This document shows, piece by piece, positions 1-9,672 of a stretch of 64,000 nt of DNA. Both the position numbers and the translations under genes were made by a program. The DNA is taken from NCBI GenBank assembly GCA_031404815.1, contig JANNIH010000059.1, positions 35,244 to 99,243 on the forward strand, read 5' to 3'. Under the pieces are notes generated by a model. The model worked only from the letters and a program-made list of their open reading frames with translations. It ran no database searches and was not told the DNA's origin. The stretch's first letter is position 1; each line of letters opens with the position of its first letter. This stretch comes from DASYKS01 sp031404815. GTDB taxonomy: Bacteria > Acidobacteriota > Thermoanaerobaculia > Multivoradales > UBA5704.

Positions 1-1
1 C

Positions 2-1042
2 GGCCTGCTGCCGCTCGCGATGATTTGGCTTCGGCTGCGGCCGACCGAGCACCTGCTGCTCTTCGGCTCCTCCTGGGTGGCGACGCTCTGGCACGCTTGG
101 GGCAAGGAGCCGGGCGGGTCGAGAACGGCTCTCGCGGACGCTTCGGAAACCTGGCACTTCGGCGGCTTTGAAGCGAGCTTTTCCGCCCTCGTCGCGGTTT
201 CGCTGATCGCGGCGCTGGTGTTTACCCGGCGCGAGAAGCTGGCTTTTCTCGGCGGCTTCCGGCGCGAGTCGACCCGCCACCGCGAGCGACAACGGATGCG
301 CGAGGAGATTGACCAAGCCCGCCGCATCCAGCTCAGCATGCTGCCGCAGCGCGCGCCCGATCTGCCCTGGTTGGAGGTGGCTGCGGCATCGCTGCCGGCG
401 ACCGAGGTGGGGGGGGACTACTACGAATTCTTCCCGCTCGGCCCCGACCGGCTGGCCGCGGTGATCGGTGACGTCGCCGGCCATGGGCTGGGTAGCGGCC
501 TGGTGCTCTCCGGGCTGCGCAGCTGCCTGTTTCTGCTCGAAGACGATCTCGGCGAGCCGGTTGGGGTGTTCGAGCGGATCAACAAAATGGTGCGGAGGAC
601 TTCCGGTAAGCGCACGTTCGTGACTCTCGCCTGCGCGGTGATCGACCGCCTGGAGAAAAGCGTCCGGGTCACGACCGCCGGGCATCCGCCGATCCTGCTC
701 TGGCAAGCGCGCAGCCGGTCGGTTGAAGAGGTCGGCCAGGGCTCGCCGCCGCTCGGCACCAACCTGCCGACCCATTTCGAGCTGGAGCTGCGCCCTGCTC
801 ACCCGGGTGACCTGCTCGTCCTCTACACCGACGGCCTGATCGAAGCGCGCGACGCCCTAGGTCGAGACTACGGTGACCGGCGCCTCTCGCGCCTGGTGGC
901 CGAGGTCGCAGGAGCGCGCACGCCACCGGCTTCGGTGACCGCCCGCGAGATGCGCGACGCGATTTTGGGCGACCTGGCGAACTTCAAGGGAGACAGCGAG
1001 CAGCTCGACGACATGACGGTGGTGGTGCTGCGCTTACGGTAG
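2..1042 (+). CDS. SpoIIE/RsbU-type PP2C serine phosphatase, membrane-anchored, 5' partial
   Basis: Probable regulator of a partner-switching pathway that dephosphorylates an anti-sigma-factor antagonist. The frame is open to the left edge, so the N-terminus lies outside the window; the first ATG inside is at 20. Two hydrophobic stretches (about residues 10-30 and 50-70 from that ATG) look like membrane segments. They are followed by a charged, probably coiled linker with the QARRIQLSMLPQ motif that leads into SpoIIE-type PP2C domains. The metal-binding GDYYEFF and GDVAGHG motifs and the C-terminal DDMTVVVLRLR are present, so the catalytic half is complete. The stop overlaps by 9 bases the 3' end of a convergent gene on the other strand. 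The family is clear; the signal sensed and the target are unknown. Confidence 0.85.
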   Translation, partial: GLLPLAMIWLRLRPTEHLLLFGSSWVATLWHAWGKEPGGSRTALADASETWHFGGFEASFSALVAVSLIAALVFTRREKLAFLGGFRRESTRHRERQRMREEIDQARRIQLSMLPQRAPDLPWLEVAAASLPATEVGGDYYEFFPLGPDRLAAVIGDVAGHGLGSGLVLSGLRSCLFLLEDDLGEPVGVFERINKMVRRTSGKRTFVTLACAVIDRLEKSVRVTTAGHPPILLWQARSRSVEEVGQGSPPLGTNLPTHFELELRPAHPGDLLVLYTDGLIEARDALGRDYGDRRLSRLVAEVAGARTPPASVTAREMRDAILGDLANFKGDSEQLDDMTVVVLRLR

Positions 1043-1615
1043 GGGGCGGCAGGCGCTCCACCCGGCGTGCACCGCGGCGGACCGCTCTTTTCGAGTCGCC
1101 GGATCGGCCGGGCAGGGAGGGGCCCGGAGCACCCAGCCGGCGGGGAGCTCGGGGATCGGCAGCTCGATCGTGAACGGTACGCCGTTCAGTTGGAGCGGCC
1201 GGCCGCGCACTTCGACTTCGCCGAGCAGGTCGATCTCGACCGAGGTGCGGCCGGAGAGCTCGACCTGGTAGGTGACCGAGCGGGCGGAGATTTCGACCTC
1301 CGACTCGATCAACGCCTCCTCGATCTCCGGCGCGTCGGAGCCTTTTGGGACCTCGGGGATTTCGAGCGTCAGATGGTCGGCGGTCTTTTCCACGTGGCTT
1401 GCCGGGACGGTGTCGCCGACGAACCTGGCGCCGGCCGAGAGCGTGATCGTGTAGCTCCGGCCGGGCAGCAGGCCGGAGAAGTGGAGCTTCATCTTCGGCG
1501 TCTTGCCTGCGGCGGGAGCGTTTTTGGCCGCCGGGTCGGAGGCGGCCACACAGGGCGCTGCGGCGAGCAGGCTCGCGCCGAGCAGCGCGAGGCGGATGAG
1601 ATTCGTGGCGATCAA
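1034..1615 (-). CDS. Small secreted protein of unknown family
   Basis: About 193 residues, not recognised. The start is a TTG whose last bases overlap the TGA of the upstream exporter gene. A perfect GGAGGT Shine-Dalgarno sits 6 bases upstream, which decides this unusual start. Residues 1-25 form a clear signal peptide (Arg near the start, Leu/Ala-rich core, AxA-like cleavage region). The mature part has a Lys/Ala/Pro-rich spacer, then a beta-rich domain with alternating hydrophobic residues and several acidic stretches (for example EIEEALIESEVEIS), and a Pro-rich tail. No catalytic motif is visible. It is the last gene of a minus-strand group (methyltransferase, TPR protein, MFS exporter, this gene) and is translationally coupled to the exporter, so a role next to that transporter in the envelope is plausible but unproven. 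Confidence 0.65.
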   Translation of the reverse strand: MIATNLIRLALLGASLLAAAPCVAASDPAAKNAPAAGKTPKMKLHFSGLLPGRSYTITLSAGARFVGDTVPASHVEKTADHLTLEIPEVPKGSDAPEIEEALIESEVEISARSVTYQVELSGRTSVEIDLLGEVEVRGRPLQLNGVPFTIELPIPELPAGWVLRAPPCPADPATRKERSAAVHAGWSACRPLP

Positions 1616-3123
1616 TGCGCTACCTCCAAGGGTTGGATCGAGGGTTCGACCGGATCGGGATCGACCCAGGCAAGCTCGCGCGGGCGACCGGCGGGAAACC
1701 AGAGCGCCACGCCGAGCGAAGCGACGGCGATCGCGCCGACACCCCAGAAGACCGCCTGGAGCGCGACCAGGAACGCGCCGCTCAAATGGCCGACTTCGAG
1801 CGCCCCCATCGCGGCACGTTGGCCCGGATCGAGCAGCGCGTTGGCGTCGATGCCGGGTCCGACCGCCTGGGCGAGCCGGGCGGCGAACAGGGCGCCGAGG
1901 GCGGCAACCCCCACCGCGCCGCCGATCGAGCGGAAGAACTGAACCGTGCCGGTCGCCACCCCGCGCAGGCGCCATGGTACGGCGCTTTGGACCGCGATCA
2001 TGTAGGGCATCGAGACGAAGCCGAGCCCGAGCCCCATCACGAACAGGATCGCCATCACCTCGAGCCGCGTGGTGGCGCCGCTCAAGCGGGCGAGCGCGAT
2101 GCCGGAACCGGCGAGCAGCAGGCCGCCGACCAGGCAGAACCGACGATACGAGAAGCGCGACATCAGCCGGCCGGTGATCGTGCTCGAAATCGGCCAGCCG
2201 ATCAGGATCGGCGACAGGAGCGCGCCCGCATCGGTCGCCGAGCCGCCGAGCACCCCCTGGCCGAGGATCGGGCCGAACGCGGTGAGCGCGAACAGGAGCG
2301 CACCGAGCAGAGCGTTGCCGGCGCACGAGACGGCGATCACCCGATTCTTGAACAGGTCGAGCGGCAACATCGGCTCCGGTGCGCGGCGCTCCTGCCACAG
2401 GAACGCGAGGGTGAGCAGGACGGCGCCCAAGAGCGTCGCCACCGTGCGTGGATCGCCCCACCCCCAGACCTCCGGCCCTTCGATCAGCCCGAGCAGCAGC
2501 AGGGTGACCGCGAGCGAAAGCAGCAGCGTGCCGAGCAGGTCGAGCCGATGCTCCCGGCGCGGCGGTTCCTCGCGCAGATGGCGGTTTAGCATCCAAGCCG
2601 AAAGGAGGCCGAAAGGCACCCCGAGAAAGAAGATCGCCCGCCACGACAGAGCGTCGGTGAGCGCGCCGCCGACGAATGGGCCGACCAAACTCGCGAAAGC
2701 CCAGACCCCTGCGAACAGACCCTGCATTTTGCCGCGCTCTTCGAGCGTGAAGATGTCGCCGATCACGGTCGCGGCGACCGGCATCAATCCGCCCGCGCCG
2801 AGCCCCTGGAGTGCGCGGAAGATGATCAGCTCGTTCAACGAGCCGGCGAACCCGGAGAGCGCCGAGCCGCCGACGAACAGCGCGACTGCGATCAGATAGA
2901 TCCGCCGCCGGCCGTACAGGTCGGCCAGTTTGCCGTAGAGCGGCACGGTAGTGGTCGAAGTGAGCAGGTAGGCCGAAAACACCCAGCTGTAGCGCGAGAC
3001 TCCGCCCATCGAACCGACCGCAGTGGGCACCGCCGCCGCCACCGCCGTCGCCTCCAGGGCGGCGAGCAGCGAGCCGAGCATCAAGGCGCTGGTGACCAGC
3101 CGTCGTTCGCGTCCGGGCTGCAA
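1612..3123 (-). CDS. DHA2-family (EmrB/QacA-like) MFS drug exporter
   Basis: 503-residue proton-driven multidrug or metabolite exporter of the inner membrane. About 14 hydrophobic segments span the protein, as in the DHA2 branch. Motif A appears as GKLADLYGRRR after the second segment, and the antiporter motif C region as SLVGPFVGGALTD near residue 140. The chosen start is TTG at 3123; the first membrane segment begins about 10 residues later, which suits the family. It lies 13 bases after the TPR gene and overlaps the following small secreted protein, so the genes are probably one transcript. It is separated from the NRPS operon by nuo, purA and a tRNA, so a role in exporting the lipopeptide is possible but not indicated by position. 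Confidence 0.9.
   Translation of the reverse strand: MQPGRERRLVTSALMLGSLLAALEATAVAAAVPTAVGSMGGVSRYSWVFSAYLLTSTTTVPLYGKLADLYGRRRIYLIAVALFVGGSALSGFAGSLNELIIFRALQGLGAGGLMPVAATVIGDIFTLEERGKMQGLFAGVWAFASLVGPFVGGALTDALSWRAIFFLGVPFGLLSAWMLNRHLREEPPRREHRLDLLGTLLLSLAVTLLLLGLIEGPEVWGWGDPRTVATLLGAVLLTLAFLWQERRAPEPMLPLDLFKNRVIAVSCAGNALLGALLFALTAFGPILGQGVLGGSATDAGALLSPILIGWPISSTITGRLMSRFSYRRFCLVGGLLLAGSGIALARLSGATTRLEVMAILFVMGLGLGFVSMPYMIAVQSAVPWRLRGVATGTVQFFRSIGGAVGVAALGALFAARLAQAVGPGIDANALLDPGQRAAMGALEVGHLSGAFLVALQAVFWGVGAIAVASLGVALWFPAGRPRELAWVDPDPVEPSIQPLEVAH
1622..1627 (-). promoter_or_regulatory. Shine-Dalgarno for the TTG-started small secreted protein
   Basis: The minus strand reads GGAGGT, 6 bases before TTG, inside the last codons of the MFS gene. 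It supports coupled translation and the choice of a TTG start at 1615. Confidence 0.6.
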
Positions 3124-3136
3124 GGGGGCTCGTTCT

Positions 3137-3823
3137 CTACCGCTGCACAGCCGCGTCGGAGGGGGGCGGCTCGCTCGCCGCCGGTTCCTGCGGCTCGTCC
3201 GCCGGCTTGCGCTTGAAGAAATGGTCGAACGCGCTGCCGGCGGGCTTGGCCTCAGGCGCAGCTTCGGGCTTCTTCAGCGGTGCCGCCTCAGGGGCCAGCG
3301 GCGCAGGGGCCGGAGGAACAGGAGGCTCGGGCTCCAGAGGCTTTGGCGGCGCCGGTTTCGGAAGCTCCGGTGGAGTCGTCACCTCCGGTTTCTTCTCGGT
3401 TTCTGCGTCCTTGCCGTCCTTTACGGCTTTGGGCGCCAACCTTTCCCCGAGCGCCAACCCCCGATATCGCTCCGCCTCCGCCTGATCGCCGAGCGCTTGC
3501 GCCGCCGTCGAGGCCCAGAGCCAGGCGGATGCCGGGTTGGCCGCGAGGTCGGCGGCGCGCACGAAGGCGCTCAGCGCGTCTTCCGGGCGGGCGAGGCCGG
3601 TCAGATAGGCGATACCGAGATCGGTCTGCAACTGGGAGAGCTGGGCGCGATCCTTCCCTTCAAGCTCGCGACTCGCCGCCTCGAGATGCGCGACCGCGAC
3701 GGGGTATTCACCGCGGGCGAGCGCCGCGCGGCCGAGCGCTGCGTGATCCTCGGCAAAGAGGGGGGTCGAGAGCGCGAGCGCCGCGAGGCCGAGCAGGGGG
3801 CGGAATAGGGAGCGGATGGTCAT
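3137..3823 (-). CDS. Secreted TPR protein with Pro-rich tail
   Basis: 228 residues. A signal peptide covers about residues 1-24 and ends LFAED. Residues 25-125 contain helix pairs with TPR spacing (for example LGRAALARGEYPVAVAHLEAA and LGIAYLTGLARPEDALSAFVRAA), suggesting a small protein-protein interaction module in the periplasm. The C-terminal 90 residues are Lys/Pro/Ala/Glu-rich, of the kind that spans a cell wall or periplasm. Upstream of the ATG, CGGAGG is well placed as a ribosome site. It lies 37 bases after the methyltransferase gene and 13 bases before the MFS exporter gene. Its precise role is unknown. Confidence 0.75.
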   Translation of the reverse strand: MTIRSLFRPLLGLAALALSTPLFAEDHAALGRAALARGEYPVAVAHLEAASRELEGKDRAQLSQLQTDLGIAYLTGLARPEDALSAFVRAADLAANPASAWLWASTAAQALGDQAEAERYRGLALGERLAPKAVKDGKDAETEKKPEVTTPPELPKPAPPKPLEPEPPVPPAPAPLAPEAAPLKKPEAAPEAKPAGSAFDHFFKRKPADEPQEPAASEPPPSDAAVQR

Positions 3824-3860
3824 GGTGCGATCCTCCGGTGGAGGTAGCTATCGTAGCGGA

Positions 3861-4925
3861 TCAAACGGCCGTCGCTTCGAGAATCCACATCGGGCTCGCC
3901 GTCGGATGGATTCCCGAGAGCGTGAACCCCGCGGCGGCGACGAGTTCACCAAATTCTTTCCGGCACCGCTCGCGCCCGCCGTCGCAGGCGACCAGCATGT
4001 GCAGATCGACCTTCGGGCCGAAGCCGTGCGCTTCGTTAGGCTCGACGATCGACTCCACCACGAACAGACGCGCGCCGGGGGAGGCGGCACGCCGACAGGC
4101 GCCGAGGATCGCGAGGCACCGTTCATCGTCCCAATCGTGGAGCACCTGTTTGAGCAGATAGCCGTCGCAGCCGGCCGGCGCCGCGACGAAAAAGCTGCCG
4201 GGGACGAGTTCGACGCGGTCGAGCACCCCGCGTTGCGTCAGGTAGGGGCGCGCCTGGTCGAGCACGCCGGGCGCATCGAGCAGGACGCCCCGAACGTCGG
4301 GATGGTGCCGGAGGATCGCGGCGAGCAGCGTGCCCCGGCCGCCGCCGAGGTCGGCGAGGCGGGCGCGCCCACCGAGTCGGCCGAATGCCGGGTGTGCCGC
4401 GACCGCCGGGGCGTACATCTCGGTGATCGCGCCCATCGCTGCGGCAAAGGTGGCCAGCTCGTCCGGATGATCGTCGAACCAGCTCCAGACCGAGCTCCCG
4501 TGGACGTGCGGGAAGGCGTTCTCGCCCGTGACCACGGTGCGGGTGAGATCTGCCCAGGCGGCGACCGTCGCTTCCGAGCCAAAATATTCGGCGACCGGGC
4601 CGAGCGCATCGCGATCGCATCTGAGGGTTGTGGAGAGGCGATTGTTGGCGAAGCGCCCCCGTCCGTCGAGGCGGAAGACGCCCGACGTCGCGAGCGCACG
4701 GAGCGTCCGGTGGAGCGCGTCGGCGTCGGCACCGATCTCAAGCGCCAGCTCCGCGGCCGATTTTGGGCCACCCACCAGCCGGTCGGCGAGGCCGAGCTGC
4801 GAAGCGGTGCGGATCGCCTGCGTCTGGCCGGTCCCGGCCGCCCGATCGACCATCGCCGCGGACGCCGGGACCACCCGGTCGGCGAGCGCCAGGAGCAGGC
4901 GCCTTAGCCACAAGGCTACCGCCAC
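3861..4925 (-). CDS. SAM-dependent O-methyltransferase (plant COMT/DmpM-like type)
   Basis: About 354 residues, methylating a hydroxyl on an unidentified small molecule. The N-terminal half is the winged-helix dimerisation domain typical of this family (LGLADRLVGGPKSAAELA, then LHRTLRALATSGVF). The C-terminal half carries the SAM site with motif I as LADLGGGRGTLLAAIL around residue 195, a following acidic residue (LLDAPGVLDQ), and the family block LLKQVLHDWDDERC with the His-Asp used in catalysis. The start is uncertain. GTG at 4925 gives the usual family length; TTG at 4976 is an alternative; a further in-frame ATG at 5153 would add about 75 residues that do not look coded and would run into the nuo promoter. 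It is the first gene of the minus-strand group ending at 1034. Confidence 0.8.
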   Translation of the reverse strand: MAVALWLRRLLLALADRVVPASAAMVDRAAGTGQTQAIRTASQLGLADRLVGGPKSAAELALEIGADADALHRTLRALATSGVFRLDGRGRFANNRLSTTLRCDRDALGPVAEYFGSEATVAAWADLTRTVVTGENAFPHVHGSSVWSWFDDHPDELATFAAAMGAITEMYAPAVAAHPAFGRLGGRARLADLGGGRGTLLAAILRHHPDVRGVLLDAPGVLDQARPYLTQRGVLDRVELVPGSFFVAAPAGCDGYLLKQVLHDWDDERCLAILGACRRAASPGARLFVVESIVEPNEAHGFGPKVDLHMLVACDGGRERCRKEFGELVAAAGFTLSGIHPTASPMWILEATAV

Positions 4926-5136
4926 GGCGAAGCGCGGCGGGGCGGTGGGCAGCGGGGAAGGGGTATTCGGGGTCAAGGAGTCTCTGAGTCTACAGGACGA
5001 GCCGAGGCGCGCACCGGGGAATGCCCGAGCGGCCCAAGACGTTCGAAAAGAGCGGTATCTCCCGGCTCGCCCGGGGCTTTGCCAAAGAGCCGCTCCGCTC
5101 GAGGTAAACTCAAGAAACAGAAGGCTTCTGCGTCGC

Positions 5137-5165
5137 TTGTTCCCGTTGGGCACAAGTGCTAGACT
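5137..5165 (+). promoter_or_regulatory. Candidate sigma70 promoter for nuoB-nuoCD-nuoI
   Basis: TTGTTC at 5137-5142, a 17-base spacer, then TGC-TAGACT with -10 at 5160-5165 (extended -10 TG). The expected transcription start is about 30 bases before the nuoB ATG. It sits in the divergent gap between the methyltransferase and nuoB, which is the least GC-rich part of that gap. Confidence 0.45.
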
Positions 5166-5199
5166 CAGCGCTCTCTCATGCCCGAGGAGTCAAACCCGC

Positions 5200-5766
5200 A
5201 TGGAAACCAAGACGGTCGGTGAAAGCTGGGTCACGACCAAGTTCGAGGCCTTGGAGGATTGGTCGCAACGCCACTCCTTCTGGCCCTTCCCGTTCGGCAC
5301 CGCCTGCTGCGCGATCGAGTTCATGTCCACCGTCTCCGCCCATTACGACGTGGCGCGCTTCGGTTCGGAAGTCGTGCGCTTCTCTCCCCGCCAGAGCGAC
5401 GTGCTGCTGGTCGCCGGCACGATCAACGACAAGATGGGTCCGGTGCTCAAGCGGATCTACGACCAGATGGCCAACCCGAAGTGGGTGATCTCGATGGGCG
5501 CCTGCGCCTGTTCGGGCGGCTTTTACCGCTCGTACCATGTGATGCAGGGGATCGACGAGATCATCCCGGTCGACATCTACGTCCCGGGCTGCCCGCCGAC
5601 GCCCGAGGGTCTGATCTACGGCATCCTCCAGCTCAAAGAGCGGGTCGTCCGCGACCGGCGACGCCACAACGAGCAGCACCAAAGCCAGGGAAAACTGGCA
5701 CCGCTGGAGAACCCTGAGAACAAGGAGAGCGAGCGTGCCGACGTTGGCCGAGCCGTCCCTGCTTGA
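5200..5766 (+). CDS. nuoB: NADH-quinone oxidoreductase subunit B (NuoB)
   Basis: 188-residue peripheral-arm subunit of respiratory complex I that holds iron-sulfur cluster N2, the last electron carrier before quinone. The N2 ligands are visible: adjacent cysteines in FGTACCAIEF (about residue 37), a cysteine in GACACSGGF (about residue 100), and the cysteine of VPGCPPTPE (about residue 133). The ATG at 5200 is preceded by GAGGAG and matches the family's length; the frame is open further upstream but has no family similarity there. The C-terminal tail of about 30 charged residues is longer than the core fold and overlaps the start of nuoCD by 32 bases, so the two are coupled. Confidence 0.95.
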   Translation: METKTVGESWVTTKFEALEDWSQRHSFWPFPFGTACCAIEFMSTVSAHYDVARFGSEVVRFSPRQSDVLLVAGTINDKMGPVLKRIYDQMANPKWVISMGACACSGGFYRSYHVMQGIDEIIPVDIYVPGCPPTPEGLIYGILQLKERVVRDRRRHNEQHQSQGKLAPLENPENKESERADVGRAVPA

Positions 5767-7444
5767 AGACATCGCGGCGAAGTTTCCCGCCGGCAGCATC
5801 ACCGTGCAGGAAAACTCCGACCAGCCGACCTGGGTGGTCAAGCGCGAGGTGCTGGTCGAGCTCGCCAAGGAGCTCTGTTCCCGGCGCGACACGCGCTTCG
5901 ATCTGCTGCTCGACGTCGCGGGGGTTGATTACCCGGAGCGAGAAGAGAGCGAGGGCGGCCGCTTCGACGTCGTCTATCACCTCTATTCGGTGGCGCGGAA
6001 CGACCGGCTGCGCTTGAAAGTCCCGGTCACCGAAGCCGACGCGCTGCTGCCGTCGGTGATCCCGGTCTGGAAGGGTGCCAACTGGTTCGAGCGCGAGGTC
6101 TTCGACATGTTCGGCGTCCGCTTCTCCGGCCACCCGAACCTCTCCCGCATCCTCTGCCACGAGGCGTTCCAGGGGCACCCGCTGCGCAAAGATTACGACC
6201 CGGCACGGCGCTGGATTTTGACCGAAGCCGACATCTACAAGCCGCATTTCGATCTGCCCGACGGCGAGGACGACCTGTTCGAGCGGATGGCGATCAACAT
6301 CGGCCCCTCGCACCCGGCGATGCACGGTACCTTCCGCCTGATGGCGGTGCTCGACGGCGAGGCGATCATCGCCTCCGACGTCGAGATCGGTTATCTCCAT
6401 CGCTGCTTCGAGAAGATGGCCGAGACCCACAACTGGCAGCAGATTATTCCTTACACCGATCGGCTGAACTACTGCTCGGCGTTCATCAACAACGTCGCCT
6501 ATTGTAAGACGGTCGAGAAGTTGCTGGGAGTCGAAGCGCCGCCGCGCGCGGTGTGGGCGCGCACGATCCTCACCGAATTTTCCCGCATCATGGACCACTG
6601 CGTCTGCAACGGCGCCACGCTGGTCGATGCCGGGGCGCTCACCAACTTCTGGTACATGATGCAGCCGCGCGAGGAGATCTACGGCCTGATCGAATCGTGC
6701 TGCGGCGCGCGCCTGACCGTCTCGTATGGGCGGATCGGCGGCATCGCGCAGGACCTGCCGGTCGATTTCGTTGCGCGCTCGCGGAAGCTGCTCGAATACA
6801 TCCCGAAGTTCATCGACGACACCGAGTCGCTGATCAACAAGAACCGGATCTGGATCGACCGGACCGTGGGTGTCGCCGCGATTTCGGGCGAAGAGGCGAT
6901 CAACTGGGGCTGGACCGGCCCCTGCCTGCGCGCGAGCGGTGTCGGCCTCGATCTGCGCCGGTCGGCGCCTTACGATCTCTACGACACGGTCGATTTCGAG
7001 GTGCCGACGCTGTCCGGCGGTGATGTCTACGACCGCTTCCGCATCCGCATGATGGAGATCCGCGAGTCGTTGAAGATCATCCGCCAGCTGCTCGACCGCG
7101 GCATGCCGGAAGGGCCGTACATTATTGCGGACCCGCACATCGCCCTGCCGCCCAAGGAGGCCTGCTACAACCAGATGGAAGCCATGATCTACCACTTCAA
7201 ACTGATCATGGACGGCATTCAGGTACCGGCCGGCGAGGTCTACTCGGCGGTCGAGGGGGCGAACGGCGAGTTCGGGTTTTATGCGATCAGCGATGGCTCG
7301 TCCAAACCGTACCGGCTGAAGTGTCGGCCGCCCTGTTTCCCGATCTTCTCGACCTTCTCGCGCTTGATCAACGGCGGTTCGCTCTCCGACGCCATCGTCA
7401 CGCTGGGCGGTTTGAACATCATCGCGGGAGAGCTCGAACGATGA
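5735..7444 (+). CDS. nuoCD: Fused NADH-quinone oxidoreductase subunits C and D (NuoCD)
   Basis: 569-residue fusion. Residues 1-165 are NuoC (30-kDa subunit; signature YxxxR-FEREVFDMFGVRFSGHPNLSRIL and HPLRKDYD). Residues about 185-569 are NuoD (49-kDa subunit) with NIGPSHPAMHGTFRL, the quinone-site His and the conserved C-terminal block. It carries part of the quinone-binding pocket with NuoB. The start is GTG with AAGGAG just upstream, within the end of nuoB; the stop overlaps the nuoI ATG (ATGA). NuoC-NuoD fusion is known in several phyla including gammaproteobacteria, so it is not by itself odd. The rest of complex I is not nearby in this window. Confidence 0.95.
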   Translation: MPTLAEPSLLEDIAAKFPAGSITVQENSDQPTWVVKREVLVELAKELCSRRDTRFDLLLDVAGVDYPEREESEGGRFDVVYHLYSVARNDRLRLKVPVTEADALLPSVIPVWKGANWFEREVFDMFGVRFSGHPNLSRILCHEAFQGHPLRKDYDPARRWILTEADIYKPHFDLPDGEDDLFERMAINIGPSHPAMHGTFRLMAVLDGEAIIASDVEIGYLHRCFEKMAETHNWQQIIPYTDRLNYCSAFINNVAYCKTVEKLLGVEAPPRAVWARTILTEFSRIMDHCVCNGATLVDAGALTNFWYMMQPREEIYGLIESCCGARLTVSYGRIGGIAQDLPVDFVARSRKLLEYIPKFIDDTESLINKNRIWIDRTVGVAAISGEEAINWGWTGPCLRASGVGLDLRRSAPYDLYDTVDFEVPTLSGGDVYDRFRIRMMEIRESLKIIRQLLDRGMPEGPYIIADPHIALPPKEACYNQMEAMIYHFKLIMDGIQVPAGEVYSAVEGANGEFGFYAISDGSSKPYRLKCRPPCFPIFSTFSRLINGGSLSDAIVTLGGLNIIAGELER

Positions 7445-8103
7445 AGATGCCAGCCTCCGGATCAGACTCCGGATCGACTTCCGAGTCGATCTCGATTCCG
7501 ACGAGCGTGACACCCTACAAGATGGGGCTCGCCGAGAAGCTCTATCTCCCCCTGTTCGTGGGTCTGTACGTGACCATGCGTCACTTCATCAAGAACCTGA
7601 TCAACCCGAAGGGGATGCCCACGATCAACTACCCCGAGGAGCGGCGCGAGTACAGTCACCGCTACCGCGGCCACCACATCCTGACCACCCGGCCCGACGG
7701 CTCGGTGCGCTGCGTCGCCTGCTTCCTCTGCGCCGCGAACTGCCCGGCCGAGTGCATCACGATCGAGGCGGGGGAGCATCCGGACGTCAACATCGAGAAG
7801 TACCCGGTGGTCTACGAGATCGATATGCTGCGCTGCGTCTTCTGCGGCTTCTGTGTCGATGCCTGCCCGGAGGAGGCGATCATCATGTCGAACAACTACG
7901 ACATGGCCTACTTCCACCGCGACCAGTCGATCGTCGGCAAGGCCGACCTGATGAAGCCCTACACCTTCGACGAGAAGCGCCTCGGCTACCGCCCCTATTA
8001 CCCGGAAGAGGACGCCAAGCACAACAAGATGCGCCGCGACGCCTTCGACCTGGTGACGCTGGCGAAGGCGAAGGCGGGGGAGTCGTCGGCGGCCGCCCAC
8101 TGA
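7441..8103 (+). CDS. nuoI: NADH-quinone oxidoreductase subunit I (NuoI)
   Basis: 220-residue ferredoxin-like subunit of complex I carrying clusters N6a and N6b, which pass electrons to NuoB. Two full 4Fe-4S motifs are present: CVACFLCAANCPAEC and CVFCGFCVDACPEEA (about residues 83-97 and 122-136). The N-terminal amphipathic segment that sits on the membrane (LYLPLFVGLYVTMRHFIKNL) is also there. The start at 7441 overlaps the nuoCD stop. It is preceded by GGAG in the end of nuoD. It is the last gene of the three-gene nuo group; purA follows after 77 bases. Confidence 0.95.
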   Translation: MKMPASGSDSGSTSESISIPTSVTPYKMGLAEKLYLPLFVGLYVTMRHFIKNLINPKGMPTINYPEERREYSHRYRGHHILTTRPDGSVRCVACFLCAANCPAECITIEAGEHPDVNIEKYPVVYEIDMLRCVFCGFCVDACPEEAIIMSNNYDMAYFHRDQSIVGKADLMKPYTFDEKRLGYRPYYPEEDAKHNKMRRDAFDLVTLAKAKAGESSAAAH

Positions 8104-8180
8104 ACAGCGCTGGATAGGCGGAAATGGGGGGGGCGGAACCTCCTCCCTCGCTCAAACATTATTTCTTCGAGGTCCGGCTC

Positions 8181-9512
<1,332 letters not shown>

Positions 9513-9596
9513 GAGCGATTCACGAATCCCGGCGCCCGCCCTTCGACGGGCCGCACTCCTTCCTCTATACTCTCCGCTTCGCAGGTCCTGCCTTTC

Positions 9597-9672
<76 letters not shown>

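Noticed and set aside
2946..2962. GGTAGTGGTCGAAGTG, resembling one arm of the palindromic element
   Set aside because: It lies within conserved MFS coding sequence (TSTTTVPLYGKL on the minus strand), with no core or second arm nearby.
4926..5153. N-terminal extension of the methyltransferase to ATG 5153
   Set aside because: The added residues look non-coded and would overlap the nuo promoter region; family members start close to the GTG chosen.
4528..5199. N-terminal extension of nuoB by 224 residues
   Set aside because: No NuoB similarity before METKTVGESW; ATG 5200 has a ribosome site and follows a promoter-like sequence.
8124..8180. Start of purA at 8124
   Set aside because: 19 extra residues without family match; canonical PurA begins at MANMVIVGMQWGDEGKGK (8181), with GAGG upstream.
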